Shown here: positions 32,769 through 46,561 of the stretch, piece after piece
Layout: each line of letters begins with the position of its first letter
How positions within the stretch are numbered: position 1 is the stretch's first letter
Source of the DNA: Thelonectria olida
Taxonomy: Eukaryota > Ascomycota > Sordariomycetes > Hypocreales > Nectriaceae
Length of the DNA stretch: 64,000 nt
Direction of reading: 5' to 3'
Assembly (NCBI GenBank): GCA_020736575.1
Contig: JAGPYM010000007.1
Coordinates: 1,178,001-1,242,000, forward strand
Made by a program: the position numbers and the translations under genes
Notes under the pieces: model-generated
Database searches by the model: none
The model's input: only the letters and a program-made list of their open reading frames with translations
Told to the model about the DNA's origin: nothing

Positions 32769-35700
32769 GTTCTGAAGATGGGAGAGGGAAAAGTCAGCGT
32801 TCAAAGCTTTGCACGACGAGTGAGAGAGAAGTGAGCCAGGATGAAGGCTCTAGAGAGTCAAGTCGACAGTGACAACGAGAGTGGTGAGAGACGAGAAGAG
32901 CAACAGTCACCATAGAGGGGACGACCAGCCATCAAGCTGCAGGCGTGGGTCTGCAGCAACGCGGGCTGGCAAGGCGGATGTCGACGCGACCAGGGTCGTG
33001 AGCCGTGACTCTCAAGCCGTATCCGTCCTTGTGTCGCGAAGAGAAACAACCAACGCGACGCCAGCTGTCACTTACTCAAGCGGCGGCCGCTTGACGGGCG
33101 ACACCGTCAGAGCCAACGACGGCGAAGAGAAACAGAGGAGCCGCGACCGCGTGCGTGCGCTGATGGTCACGAGGGTGGTCGATGAGGGACAAAGACGAAG
33201 ATGTTTCGTTGACGCGAAAACCGCGGGACGCGAGGCGACAGGCGCAGGCAGCAACAAGGAAAACCGAAACAAGACGAGCAACGAAAGGATTGGAATACTT
33301 ACGGGCAATGTAACTTGAGGTCAGAGTTGCGTAAGACACATCCGACGGGGAGAGGACCTCGATAAAACTACCGGGGCAAGTAACGCAAGCCCGGGCTGCG
33401 GATGCTAGGGACAAGACAGATACACGAGCGTGGTCTGGCGGCGCGAGTGTGTGTCTGGGTATTTGAGGGTCTGAGGGGGGCTAGAGAATTGACGTGAATA
33501 CGCAGGCGATCCGCACAACGAGGGAGGGGCTTGGTCTGGGCGAATGAGTTTTTTGGTGGGAGCAGACGGAATGGGGTAGCTCTCGCGGTACGAGGAGCCG
33601 GGGGTGTTTAGCCAGCTGCTGTGCTTGGTGCGTCGGTGCGGTGGTGACCGGACGGAGCGGAGTCCGTGTGATTGAAGGTGTCGACTGGGTATCGGCTGGC
33701 AAAGTTGGCTATGCCGGTCAATGACGATGCTGCTGGTGCGGAACAAGTAGGTCAGCGTCTGGCCAAAGAGGAGGCGTCTTGGCCGGGTTGCGTCTTCGTG
33801 TTGCTGGCATGCGTTGCGTTTTGTTTGATGAGGTGGTGCAATGTCGCGCTGCCGCCACGACCGGATTCGTGATGGGGATGGATAAGCCGAGAGGCTGGGG
33901 CTTGGAGGCCGAGAAGCTCGGATGAGGGCTGGGGATGGGGCTGGTACTGGGGCTTGGTTCGGCTGGGATGGATGGGAAATGGACGATGGAGATGGGGAAG
34001 GGACTGTGCTTGTGCTTGAACTTGGCCGGTGCTGCGGTGCGGGCAAAAGGTGAAGGTAGTGTGATGAGGAGTGTGTGCGCGAAGTACCAAGGAGGGTTAG
34101 GAGCGGTGGTTGCAATAAGGTGGCTTGCACCAGAACGCAGAGTGGAAGAAGGGAATAAGACTTATTACTCACTCACGAGGGTGGGAGGCAACGATGACAC
34201 GACGCGCAACAAGGAAGCCGAAAAAAAGCTGATTGCCGATCTCGAATGGGTAGTGGAGAGTACCGTAGACGCGGCGAGAGACCGGGGAATGGATGTTAAT
34301 TGGATGTGGAAGTGGATACGTCGACGAATTGAGTCCAATGCAATGCAACTCGGAGAGATGATGATGTATGAATGATGGGGCGAGAAGACGGTGAGTTGTA
34401 GGCCAGTTGTATTCGTAGGTGAGTGCTGCTGGCGTATTCGTAGACTTGCACTTGCCGCGTGGATGGTTTATTGGCGGCTTGCAAGTGGTCGTAACTATTG
34501 AATTGGGTGTTAGTCAGTCAGCCTGTTTGAGGACTCTCCTATCTATTTTGATAGAAAATTGAGAGTGGTGGCTGTGAGGCAGGAAAGGGTGACGCCAGTG
34601 TTTGCCAGTGTATTCTTTGCAATAGGAGGACACTTGGACATCGGAAGCAGGAATAGCTCATGGCCAGCAGAGAGGCGTTTTGGATCGTGGATCTAGAGCA
34701 GATGTTTCTTGTCCAGGTCCGATACCAAAGTGCAGAGTGAGTCCCACGGGCCAGATGCAGTGGATCCCCAAACCAGTCTCTGGGGAACGAAGCTGGTGGT
34801 GACAAGCAAGATGAACAAGCAGAGGCCGATGGGGAATGAGGCTACTGCAACCGGGGAATTGGGAAGGAAACGGGGAAAGGAACTTGAGGCGACGCTGGAT
34901 GGTACCTGGGAACAAAGTAACTCACTTGGGGGCGGACAGGACCTGGGCTGAAGTCGCTGGGACCCGGGACCTTGGTGGGAGGGGAAAGGTGGTCGGTGGT
35001 CGATGTTTTGGACTGCTGTGAGTTGTTTGGGGGTAAAGGGGGAGTAGAAATGGCGGATGAGGGAGAGAGATTTCAGGGCCACAAGCTTGTACCCTTGTGG
35101 GCGAGAGGTAAAGGTGGGTCTTATCGGTGGGTCGTTGAATAAATTGTGGGACCAAATACAGTGTTGCGTATCGTTTCAGACCGTGTGCTGACGTCTTTTT
35201 AAAGATTACTTTCACAGTGCGAGCTTCTGGTGTCGTTCCCCTGCTCATCGCTGCCTTGGTGCCTGTGGGCACGGGCCGCGACGAATTCTGCATCCCAATA
35301 ATCGACACGCGCTTGAGAGAAAAGCGGCCACAGGTATCGAAGTCTCCTTCCTCCTCGCGTCGGTACTTCAAAGAGGAGGCTCGTTTACTTTGTTCCATGC
35401 ACGTCTTTGGGGCTAATTCTTGGTCACTGTCGAGCCACGATTCAGGTTACTTGGTGGCTTGTCAAGATCCCATGGGACTTTCAACCATCCTCCCTGGTCC
35501 ACAGCCAGGTACCTCGGTACTTTGCAGTACGTCTGGATGGTACCATCATGTGGGAAAGCATCTGATGGCTCAAGAAAGTGACTCTTTGTGATGGTGACGG
35601 ATCAGCAAAATCATCCGAGCTCATCAATTAAACCGACGTTGATTCACTTGCTCGAGTGCAGAGATGTTGCTGATAGTCATTCGATTGAGCATTCTCCCTT

Positions 35701-38700
35701 TCGGCTCGGGAGAAGACAGGAGAAGGCTTGAGAAAGAGGGGAAGTAACGACTGCGCCGACGGGAGTAACGGATCACGAAGGACGCCGCTCTCGGTGAGTT
35801 GGTGGTTCTACTGAGGATGAGTAAGAGGATGATTACTGTTCTCCCACCGGGAGATATTGGTTCAGAAATCCCTGGCTGATGGTTGTTGGTCTCTCATTGA
35901 CGAGGCTTTCGCCAACCTCCTTTTGAGCTCGCAAGGTCGTCATTGAGGACTTTTTCAGCTAATTTCGTGGCCGTTCGGCCCAATCTTGCCATGGTCGAAG
36001 GCTATCCTCATCGGAGATTCTTTGGCTTGTTTGTTGGATTCGATAGACGACACGGTGGTCGTCTCTTTCTCATGACAAGCGCGACCATCACAGCATTCGC
36101 TGCCAGGACAGAATCTTCTCGTCGCTGGCCGAAAGGGTGAAGTAATTTTCCCCTCTTCCCCGCCAAACTCAGGAGCGAATTTGTCCTTTGGCCCCAAATC
36201 ATCGCCAACTGACGCCAAATTGCCCCCTTTGATATATCTTTTTTCATCATCATCGCCAAACTGATCGCCGCCCTTATCAAGGCCACTGCTTCTCGTGTCC
36301 TGTACTTCATCTCGAGGTACAAGCGCCTTCAAAACGGGGCAGCATAGAGCCGCAACCACGGACATGCCAGAATGAAGCTCCACCCGCAATGTACCTCATG
36401 TACACTCCCGACAACCTGGCCGCCGCAATCGAGCTAAGGTGGTGACTTTGAGCCCGTGTACCTCTCAAGTCTCTCTCTTTCCGATCCTCACACGATGCCT
36501 CAACGCCATGTCCACTCCATCTCGTCGACGTCAAGGAGTTCACCACCTCCCCGGGCTGTGTACTGACTTTGTTTCGTCGTATCCACGGGTTGGTTCTCTC
36601 TGTCCTACAATAACACACGGACGACTAACCGTTCCCCTGAAATCTGTCGTCCTCGAACAACCTATGTTCGAACGTGTACGGCAGATTCCTCGTCAAACAT
36701 CAACCTATGCATCATTCTCGGCGCCTAATCAAACCACCCATACGAAGCGACTCGACTTCTTATGGGTTATACAATTCGAAGTCGATAAGCTTAATGGAAC
36801 ACGGACTAGCCTCGCGGTGAAGCACAAAAACACACTTGACAACTCATGACATGCAGCTCCAGGGTAGCTCCCTAGTCAATGTAACCTCACTCTGTCTCAC
36901 CAACGCCCCTCAACCAACGACACAACCAAGGTGAGACATGCATGGAAGCCATCAAAGGAAGCCAGCGCTAGCCATTCAACTAGAGAAAAAAGCAACAAGG
37001 AAAATGACGAGTACCTCGAGAGATCTTGACCTCGATGAGATCAAGTTCGTGTGAATCGCTTCTGTTGATGTGTAAGAGCCGCGTCGTCACCAACAGAACC
37101 TACATTCGAAACAATCTCATCACCTTCGATGGCCTGATTAATTAATCACCAAGGCTTCGGAAAAACTCCTCCCAGTCACACCCCGCGATCCCCGTGGATC
37201 TTGCTTCAGGCGAACGGGCCTGAAAGAATTTCCGTTTTCTAGAAACGAAGGTAAAAAAACAAGAAAAAGGTTTCGCTTGGGGTAGGGTAGGGCAGAGCAT
37301 GCCCATTGCCCCTCCGCCTCGAGTGTGACGTCCAGTCATCACTCGCAACCCCCCACTCGTATCAGCCCTGCCCGCTTCTGTTATTGAACCGGGTCGAGAA
37401 GAGGTGTTTCAACTCCATGCACTGCAGATGAAACTACCTCGGCTGCACGGTTGCTGCTGCATGTCGAAGATACCGGGCTGTACTCGTGACCTGTCGTAGG
37501 CCGCCCGTTAACCTAGACAGAATGCCGAGTCGGTACAACGCTGACGGGGCAAGGGGGAGGGGGGACTGGCATGCTGGAAGAGGCAACGCGGGTTTGGCTC
37601 TGTGACTTAAAATCGAAGATATCAAGTCGGTGTAGGGCTATTGGGTTTCTGAAACTACTAGATGCATTAGAGATGGTTGAGTGACGGTAAGGCTGGAGAC
37701 CCTGAGTTAGACTTGGAGGGGAGGTGCCAAGAGATGGATGCACTGTCGCATCTACTGGACTTAACAACGGACATATATCTGACTACCGCTACGCGGAGTT
37801 GCATTAGTCGCCAGACAGTTACAGCTCTGCTTTGCTACTCCTCAGTCGGGAAACGCTTCACGGAGACTGAGGCCGAGGGCGGTTTGATATCTGGAACCGA
37901 CGACGTGAGATCGTCGCTCGGAAACAAAAACACTACTACCCCAAAGCTTGGGACCGATACACCAGCCATCTCTGGCTGCATCAAAGGGTAGCAGCCAGTC
38001 GGTAGTTCAGACATGTCGGCAACTCCTCGAAACAAGATCTAGACCGGCCAAAGGGCTGTCCAGTCGGGCTGCTTTGCGGCCAGTGTGCCACACTATCAAC
38101 ATCTGAAGCAGCTGCAACTCCAGATTCTTGTTTAGTAAACAAGCTTATTCTTAGATCTTCTTCTTTTCTTGGACCGTGTTTGAGAGATGCTTCAGAGTGT
38201 TACCGGCCGAGATCTGATCCGGCTTCACGGAGAGCCTCCTGTCCGATCACGTCGAGCGCGGGGTCGACGACTTCCGGTCTGGGCTTTGGCTCGGCACTTA
38301 CACACACACGTCCTTGCTCGAGCTGCTTCGGATGAGGCATGTCCCGAGGCAACCGACGATGCCCTTCAAACACGGGACGAGTTTTGGTTTTCAGGCTTTG
38401 GTATCTGCGATTAGGCCTCCCTCCTCTACCCCGTGCGACTAGTTGATGACATGCAACCCATGCATCGCAAATAACCCCCCATCCCCTCCCCTTGGCGGCA
38501 AGGCACACAGCCGGCTGCTGCCGAACTTCATAGGGGGGTCGTTGGAACTAGTTGGGCAAGCTAGAGGATCGCTTAATGCTGGGCGCCCGGCGTGATGATC
38601 TTCAGGGCGGTGGCTTTCCTGCGACTTGAATACTGTGTTGGGACAGGATCAACACCAAAATGGCGGAAGCGCGGAGGGGACCATCCCACGTTGCCACGCC

Positions 38701-41293
38701 CGTTCGGAGAGCACACATTTGTAAACGTGCTGTCAAGTCTGTGCAGCGCTGTACGAAATTCCCATCTGTTCCTTTTTAATGTAGTTACCCGGGCGTTGAA
38801 TCCTCCATGGGAAACGCACGAGTCTAGATGACGTGGAGGGGATGGCAGGGTTGGGCGTTTGCGCAAGACTGTGGGTTTTGTTTGTTTGGCACGGGGCGGC
38901 GGGTTTTTTAATCAACCTGGGACGACGGCAATTTTCTAGATAACATGAACAAAGCACAACGGTAATTACTGTTTTTTCCTTCTGTTTAATGTACGTACTA
39001 TGTACGTGCGTGTATGCATCTGGCTTTTGCTTTTTTGTCCGCAGCTCCGGGGGCTCGGGTCCCATGACGAGATGAGATGCCGGGGACGGGTAAAAAGCAA
39101 CAAGCAAGGACAGATGGGAATAGATGCATGCCACCGTTGTGTCTCGATTGTTTCCTTTGCGTTTCCTCTGCCTGTCAGGGAATGTTTCCGGGCCGGGTCA
39201 GAACATATCAAATCTCTCGGCTTACCGCTCGCCTCCCTTCTTGCCCCCTCCCGCTCCCCCCCATCTCGCTCTCGCATCTCGACTTTCTCTACACGAGGTT
39301 TTTCTCAGTGAAAAGAAGTAAAAGCAATAGAATCCCGCCAATCAGAGGCGTGGTGAGACGGGCTTTGTCTGAGCGACCCTGATACTGATGTGAAATTACG
39401 CCAGTGCGCTAGCGGGTTTCAAGGGATCCCTGACCCTGGGGCCCTTGCGTGGGAAACGAAAGTTGGCGTCGTTGAAGGGAGCCGGGATAGTTTCGAACAG
39501 GGAGGGGGAGTGTCACTGCGTTGTTAGTTAGTGTTGTTGATGTTGGGTCTGTTGCGGCTTGGAACCGTCTTGTTAGTCTTGGCTCTTAACTGCCTAACTG
39601 ATGGTTAGTTGGCGATTGTTTTGCTTCTTTCTTGGGACCCGGCGTGGCCATGGTGCAGCAGGCAATTACCGATGCTATGGCATCGTGGCTTTGGAAGTGT
39701 CATTCATGAATATTGGAGGGGTGGCTGTTTCCTCTCGCGCCGACTAGTTAGTCGTGTGCATATGTAGGCAGCCGTAAGTAGGTATGTACGAACGAAGTAC
39801 GACAGTCAGTATGAGAGCCCACTTTCTTTTGATAATGAAATGGGACTCTCTCCCCGTCGACGAAGAGCGAAGCGGGCGCATCTTCGCACGGGAGATCTCT
39901 CGGCCACCTATCACAGGGACACTTGGGTGCTGGGGACGGGAAGACAGGGTTCCGCTCAGCAAAGAGAAACGCCTGTGCCTGACTTGAAAAGAGGAGCCCC
40001 GTTTCGATGGAACCACTCCAAACCAAACACTTGGGACCGTCCGTTCCATATTGTTCGTGCGGTTGACGGGCTGCGGCAAATTGGGGGGCCTCTACTGTAG
40101 TTAGTGCTGGCGTTGGAGGCGGCGGCCGAGAACGAGGGAGGAGATGGGGATCAACCGTTTGATGCAAGCCACGCGGGAAGTTAGTCAGTTTGGCTTCGAA
40201 CAAAGCATGCCTGCCTGTTACTTTGGACAATGGCTTGCATGCATGGCCGGCCGTGCAGGAATCGTAATAACAATAACAAGACTGGGAAATGCACAAACCA
40301 ACCACATGCAAGAAACCAACCGTTGTGAAACCAACACGCACGTACGAATATAGACGGAAGAGAAGGAATCCAATATCAAGTAACACGAGCCCCGTCGGTC
40401 GTATTCCTCTGCCATGTGTTCCTCTCTCCACGATGGATTGAAGCTCACAGGCCACATACTAGACAGTGTGACACGGCCGACGGATAACGGGATTCTCGCT
40501 CTAGGCTGGGTACGGACTACTGCAAAGGACGGTTCGACTCCATCGCTTGTACACGGTCAGTCAGTAAAGAGAAAGGGACCCGGCCAATCAATGGCCCCTG
40601 TTGAGCCTGTGTTGGGCGTGGGAGTGGGAGAGGGGGAGACAGGCGGGCGGCCGGGAACACCTGAAGCTGATGTCGGTGCAACCCCGCCGTCCAGCAGCGA
40701 TGAGAACAACAAAGCAAGGGACACCATTGCAACATTGGATAGCGACTGAAGAGGATGCTATCAAGAAAGGCCTAGCCAAGTACGACAGGTCAACTTCTTG
40801 GGGCCGCTGAACGATGAGGCCAAAGAAGAAAGGAAAAAAAAAAAGATGGGATGCCAAGGAACACCACACACACCCTCACCCCAAGAGCCGTGCCGCACAG
40901 GCCGGTTCCTTCTTTCTTCCCACTCGTACGAAGCTTATGAACTGCTTCTTCTGTCATGAGCTTTTTCCAGGGGTTTTGACCCGGGCGGACGAAACTTTGA
41001 TTGAAGAGGCGACGCTATTTGCGGTGGCGACCGTTTTGTCCCATTGTTAAACGAGCCGTGGATGTGTCCGTCGTCTCGCTTGTTCCCTACGACTTGTTTT
41101 GGTGGCGTTTTTTTTTTTTCTGTGCCTGGGACCTGCGTAAGACTCGTCGTCTCGCTCCATATGCCCTTTTGATAGATCGAGTCCGTCGTGCCGAACTGCT
41201 GGCAAGGGCCCTTGCTTGCTCTGTTCAAGAAACCAAATAGCCAGTCACCGCAAGTCTACACACAGACAAAAGTGTGAGTGCGTGCGTGCGTGT

Positions 41294-41327
<34 letters not shown>

Positions 41328-42860
41328 CTCTCTCTCTCTCTCAGCCTGACCAAGAAAAAAAAATATTCTCCGAGATTCCAGGAGGTGTCGACCTGAGGAG
41401 TGCTTGCTGCCGTCCTGTGACTGAACAAGTTAAGCGAGAAACGTTTTGCGGTGACGGCGGCGGGTAAGCTGGAGAGAGAGAGAGAGGGGAGACGAGACGA
41501 AAGAAACTGCGCGGAGACGAGGAGAGGCTGAGAAGCCCAAGGAAAAAAAAAATGTTCAGACACAATGATGAGACGTTTGATGAACAAACCTGTTGGAGGA
41601 GGTTAACGAGGAGGCTTGAACGCAAAACACTACACATCGACATTGCATTGACGGCCCAGGACGGAACAGAACGGAACGGAACAACCAGAGACTCGACAAA
41701 TAACGACAACATGAAGCAAAACGGTAGGCGTGTGATGTACATCTCTCCTCGCTGTCACAAGTTTGGTTCCAAGTCGCGGCTGGTTTCTGTTTCGTTCATC
41801 CCGTCTCGTCTTTTGTTCGGCACCCACTGAAGCCGCGTTATTACTAGGACTGCAAGTCTGAATCTCAAGTGCAGCAGAGGCAGGGGCCCCCGTCTCATGG
41901 CCTGGTCCCTGGCCCCCGTGCATCCATGGCCCAAGGATCCATCATCACCGCCGTGGCCGTTGGAGCAATCTTCAACTAACTAACGACGCGGCAGGGTAGG
42001 GTACCTTACAGTAGTGGGAGGCTGTCCACTAATCCGGGTACCTACAGGAGGAGGAGGGAGGCTAAGCTAATGTTCGTTCAACCCAATGTGTACTTCGTCG
42101 TGGAGGTGGTGGTGGAGTTCTCTCTGTATTAGACACTCTACACCCAACGCCGACTTTATTATCGTCTGCCCCTCCCGCAATCTATTTACTCCTCCTCTCT
42201 CCCTCTCTTCTTTCTTCCTTCTCTTCTTCACCTGCATGTCAGTCCTCTGGAACAATCACGTCTTTTTCTTTCTTCTTTCCTCGATTCTTTCTTAAGGGAA
42301 TCCACGCTGTTGCGTACTCCCCCTTTCTTTTACTCATTTGCGAGTTTTTATTCTCTTCTGAACTCCCGCAGCTTAGAGCACTCACACTCCTTGTCTTGTC
42401 CGACAATATCGCATCGTCCCCAACTGGCTTGGCTGCTGACACTCATTTGTAACCGTACAACCGAATCTGTTCTTTTTTTTATTCTTCAACCTTTTATTCT
42501 CAGGAGAGAATAGCACATTCGCACAACCTCGAGTTGTCCGGTGTCTTCCTAGTTTTACGAGCTTCACCCTCGCAGGAACAAACAAGAAAGATCCATCCGG
42601 CTCTCATCCCACTGTCCGTCGACGAAACCAAACAAAACAACAACAACATCAAGAACACCATTCGATTCTCTGCTGCGTGGTCTAGCCTTACCCGCCTGGC
42701 TCTCTCTTAAACATCAACAACTGCTCACTCGTCAACGGCCATCAATTCTCTTCTCCGGAACGCGAACGAATCTTCCCGCGGTTCCACCATCTTTCAGTGA
42801 TACCCAATTCCAACTTTCTTCCAGAGGAACTTCTTTTTACGACACTTTGAGCTCAGGAAA
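32769..42860. other. 10.1-kb region between divergent Myb-type genes, no gene supported
   Basis: No frame here has coding character. The longest (33405-34172 and 39748-40455, minus) are Pro/Ser/Arg-rich or arbitrary. On the left side, several strong minus-strand donors (GTAAGT near 33067-33073 and 33297-33302; GTGAGT near 34919-34930) fit a long, multiply spliced 5' leader of the left Myb gene. On the right side, about 42150-42520 is C/T-rich and fits the 5' leader of the right Myb gene. A GT/CT microsatellite lies at 41279-41342. Non-coding transcripts are possible. Confidence 0.5.
41279..41342. repeat. Compound (GT/GCGT)n-(CT)n microsatellite
   Basis: A 64-bp run of TGCG/TG units passing into (TC)n at about 41327. 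It should be length-polymorphic between isolates. Confidence 0.95.
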
Positions 42861-43946
42861 ATGTCTTGCAGACAGACAGCTCAGGCCTCCGTGCCATATA
42901 TCCCCACCCGAGACGCCATGGATCGTCACGACTACGGCATCACCAAGGTCCGAAAGGCTTCATCCACTGGCGGCGGACGTGCTTGGAGCGAGGACGAGGT
43001 GAGTTGACTTGACGGCCAATTGGCTTACACGGAACCGCACATGACTAACCAGCCTGATCTCTAGGAACAATATCTTCTCCAGACTCGTCTCCAGAAGATG
43101 CCCTACAAGTACATTGCCGCCCATCTCAAGAAGACGGAACTGGCATGTCGTCTTCACTACCACCAACTCTCCCACGGCAGCAACCGACGCAAGCGTGCCG
43201 CCTCTTGTTCATCTGCTGGCACCAACGACTACTCCCCCGCCGTCGCTCCCCGAGCTCCCAGCCCGACCCGCGAAAGCGTGTCCCGCTCGGCCTCACCTCC
43301 AGGAAGCTCGTCCAGCTACAGCCCGCCACCCAACGCCAACGCCAACTGCATTCAGCTCCCCAGCATCGTGACATCTGAAGAGGTGCCCCGGCTGCCCGCC
43401 ATCCTCCCCAAGCCATCTTCCATGGCTCTCCCCCCATCACAGACGTATGCCTCGCCGGCCGCGGATAACCACGTCCATATCCCTCCCCCGGCCCCCTTCC
43501 ACCGTGGCCCTCACGCCCACCACCGGACCACGCCTCCCCTGCGCCTCGACTGCTCCGGCCTGCCCCCGCCGCCATCAACCATGCCCGCCCACAACGCCGC
43601 CCACGTCGACCTCACGCGGCTGCACTCCATCTACGCCGCCCACCGCAACTCGTTCTGGACGGCCGTCGCCAGCGAGTACGGCCCCAACGTGTCGCCAACG
43701 ACGCTCGAGCAGGCCTGGAAGACGGGTATGTGCTGCAGCCAGACTGCGGCCATGACACCCATCACGCCCATCTCGAGCCCCGGCAACGGCGAGCGGGAAC
43801 AGTCGTCGAACCACAGCAAGGGCCAGGACAAGACGCGCATCTCCTCCATCTTGGGCATCGACGCCGATCCCCGAACTGCTCGCGATAGAGATATCGTGAG
43901 GAGGATGGAAGAGGAGCGCTTCGGTGTGATGCAGCCCGCTCACTAA
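42861..43946 (+). CDS. Myb-like (SANT) transcription regulator
   Basis: Exons 42861-42998 and 43065-43946 (66-nt intron, GTGAGT...GACTAACC...CTAG) give 339 aa. The N-terminal domain is split by the intron: GGRAWSEDE joined to EQYLLQTRLQKMPYKYIAAH and LKKTELACRLHYHQLSHG, a single Myb/SANT helix-turn-helix followed by a basic NRRKRAAS. The rest is Pro/Ser-rich and disordered, with HVDLTRLHSIYAAHRNSFWT (a possible second helical element) and a C-terminal KTRISSILGIDADPRTARDR helix. This domain type is widespread in Sordariomycetes; I cannot tie it to a characterised gene. The upstream 700 bp is C/T-rich, and an unusually long non-coding region precedes it, as is common for morphology regulators. 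Confidence 0.85.
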
Positions 43947-46561
43947 GGCCCGCCTTTCCAACCCGTTGAGTGTGGCCGCCAGTCCCGCGTGTACTATATA
44001 CATCTGCTTTCTACGTTGCAACAAACTATTACTCTCATTCTCATCCTGTGGACCCTGGGCCTGGCGTACGGGAGCGCAGGTTTCCACGGGCCACAGTCGA
44101 TACAACCACAGCACCGCGCTCATGCACACGAGCGGCGGAGCAGAAGGCGTTCTACTTATGCCTCTTTCATTCCTTTACTATCTCTATTCTCATTCCATTC
44201 ATTTCAGTTCTTGCTCCAAAATATGCGCTTTGTTGCCATTTGCTTTCTTACGAGACGAAGTATTGTTTAGTGGTTAAATCCGGGGAGGGATGGATCTGGG
44301 ACACGAGGTTTTTTTTCTGCTACACGACATGAAGGGCAGACCTCGGAAGGATTTGAAGGAAACTATGATGGACTTTGCTTGGGAGACTATGCTTTTCTTG
44401 TTCACAGCCAGCCCAACGGCTTGGTCTTTTGTTTTTGCTGTTGTTCGTTTCTCTTTTGACGCTGCTTTTGCTTTTTCTTGCGCAACTACCGGGACGACGT
44501 TCGGTTTTTTTTTATCTTGTTCTTTTCATTTTCGCTTCGATGGAATAGGTCTCCAATGTAAGTAGGACTTACGAAATGATGTGATGAAGAAATATCGACG
44601 CCCACTTTGTTTGGAGTCTGAACCTACTTTCTCGTCTTGCCCAACACATGATGTGCTTGTCCTCCCTCCTTGTTTGGGAGGAGGGAAATGGGCGGGGAAG
44701 GGGGAAAAGTTACGGGGGAATAGGATAGGTCGGCTTGATAGGAAGCCGGCAGAAACACACAATGTTTAGTCTATTTTGCGTCTCCAATTTGTTGTTTTGT
44801 GTGCGTGTGTTAGTGAGAGTTGGTGATGTTGAGGTGGTTGTTGTTATATGAGGCGACTTATGCATTGTGAAACTCGCTTGTCAATGCGAGCCGAAACGTG
44901 GGCGAGGCTGTTGATGAGATGGTTGCTTCAGAGACTGCATGTTAGTCTGTGTATGAAAGTAGAGTGTCTCTCGAAGTCTTGCTTGACATGTGCCAGCTGA
45001 CGTGACGAGAAGTGACAATGGCGGGCGCTGAGGTGGCGTGGAGCCTGCATTGGAAGACGGCTAGATATGTTGGACACGGCTGTCGTTATCTCGGGTTCCA
45101 CCGCAACAAGAGCTGCACTGCATCTTGGGGAACAAGCATCTCCCTCTCCGGGACCGCTCTGGTATCTATCTATCATTCGATGAGTTAGACTCGTCGAGAT
45201 AGGTAGCCCCTAGTTTTCTCGATTTGCCACGGCTGGTATGGATGAGGATAAGAATGGCGCCCTCCGGGTTTCGGCAGCGGAGCCCCCGGGGACGGGCCGG
45301 GATTGACAGCCGGAGCTTGGGCCGGAGGAGGCCGAACTGGGAAGGAACGCGGGTCAGGTGGCGAGTGTAGAAATGCACATGGAATGATAGGTCCGCCTCG
45401 TTGGCTATCAAAAGAAGACAAGATGATCCAATCCGGACCGTGTGTGCTGTGGGACAGCTGCAACTGCAACGGATGGAAATGCCCGGTTTCTTGACTGATG
45501 ATTGATTCCGCATTGTGCTTTGGTTACACGCCAGGTCTCACTTGTCATCTGAACAATCCCCCATCACGTTTTGGAATCCTTCGTCTCCTTTTCTGCCCCC
45601 CTCTTTTGTGCGTCTCTGCACTTCTCTGAGTGGACACTAGAAGACCCCAAACTACTGCAGGCAGGGGCGGGCTCTCATGACCAGCGATTGCTAAGCCGAG
45701 GACGGACATTCGACGAATTGAAAGGGCTCTTGTGGAGGGAGCGGGGATTGAGGGGAAGACAAGGAGAGAGAATCCACAATGACTTGTTTGGTTTCTTGCA
45801 ATGCTGTCGTTTCTGATGATTTGTTTGGTTGTTCGGGAATGGCTGTTTCGCCTGGGGGAGGATATCTCTGGAAGGAGAAAGGATTCCGTTGTGAGTGAGG
45901 ATGAGGTGGAAACGCGAAGAGGGACAAGCGGGAGTTTCGTCATGGCATTGCTGTGTTTGTTCTTGTTTTGTCATTGACCGTGTTCATTGCTAACTAAAGG
46001 GTCTTCAGTATGTCCAGTACGAAACACGTCCATCCTCTTCTCAATAACACAACACGACTGTAAGAAGCCCTTTCTCTCTGTCTTCAATGCACGCTGAGCT
46101 CCTCGTTGACGTCGTACGTGTACATGGCATTACATGACCTCTTCCCCACCAGTGATATCACCTGTACACTGACTACTTCATCCTCTGTCACCTCTCGTCC
46201 TCTTGATTAGCAATGCTTTCTTCCCTTCTTTCCCCCGTCTCGTGAGTTTCCCGGCTTCAATTCAACTTAGCACCGGCCAACTAGACTAAACTAGACGCCC
46301 ACCAACTCCGAACTCTCTCCTCTTCTCCGCACACACTACGTCCTACCAATTGCTTTCCCACACTTCACCTTGTTGTCCACCCTGATTACTCTTCTCCCAG
46401 CTCTGTCTCGCTCAAGTGTCCGACATCGCTCAAAACTCTTCTGACTGACAACTCGGCTCCAGAAACTCACCTTCACCTCCAATAATCTAACCCCGTTTCC
46501 TCTGACAAAGCCGTTCCTTCGCAAGAAGAATTGACTACCCAGACAATAAAGTATTCTCACA
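43947..46561. other. 2.6-kb intergenic region
   Basis: Between the right Myb gene and DHAD, both on the plus strand. It should carry the Myb 3' UTR and the DHAD promoter; a pyrimidine-rich stretch precedes the DHAD start (about 46200-46540). No gene supported; the frames at 45166-45513 and 45545-45943 (minus) lack motifs. Confidence 0.45.

Noticed and set aside
33405..34172. 255-codon minus-strand frame in the gap between the Myb genes
   Set aside because: Pro/Ser/Thr/Arg low-complexity text without domain, start context or splice partners; more likely 5' leader or intergenic DNA.
39748..40455. 235-codon minus-strand frame
   Set aside because: No family character and no ATG with support; composition like neighbouring non-coding DNA.
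40517..40560. tRNA-like T-arm (GGTTCGACTCC)
   Set aside because: The five-base stem has a mismatch, and no acceptor, D or anticodon arms fit upstream.
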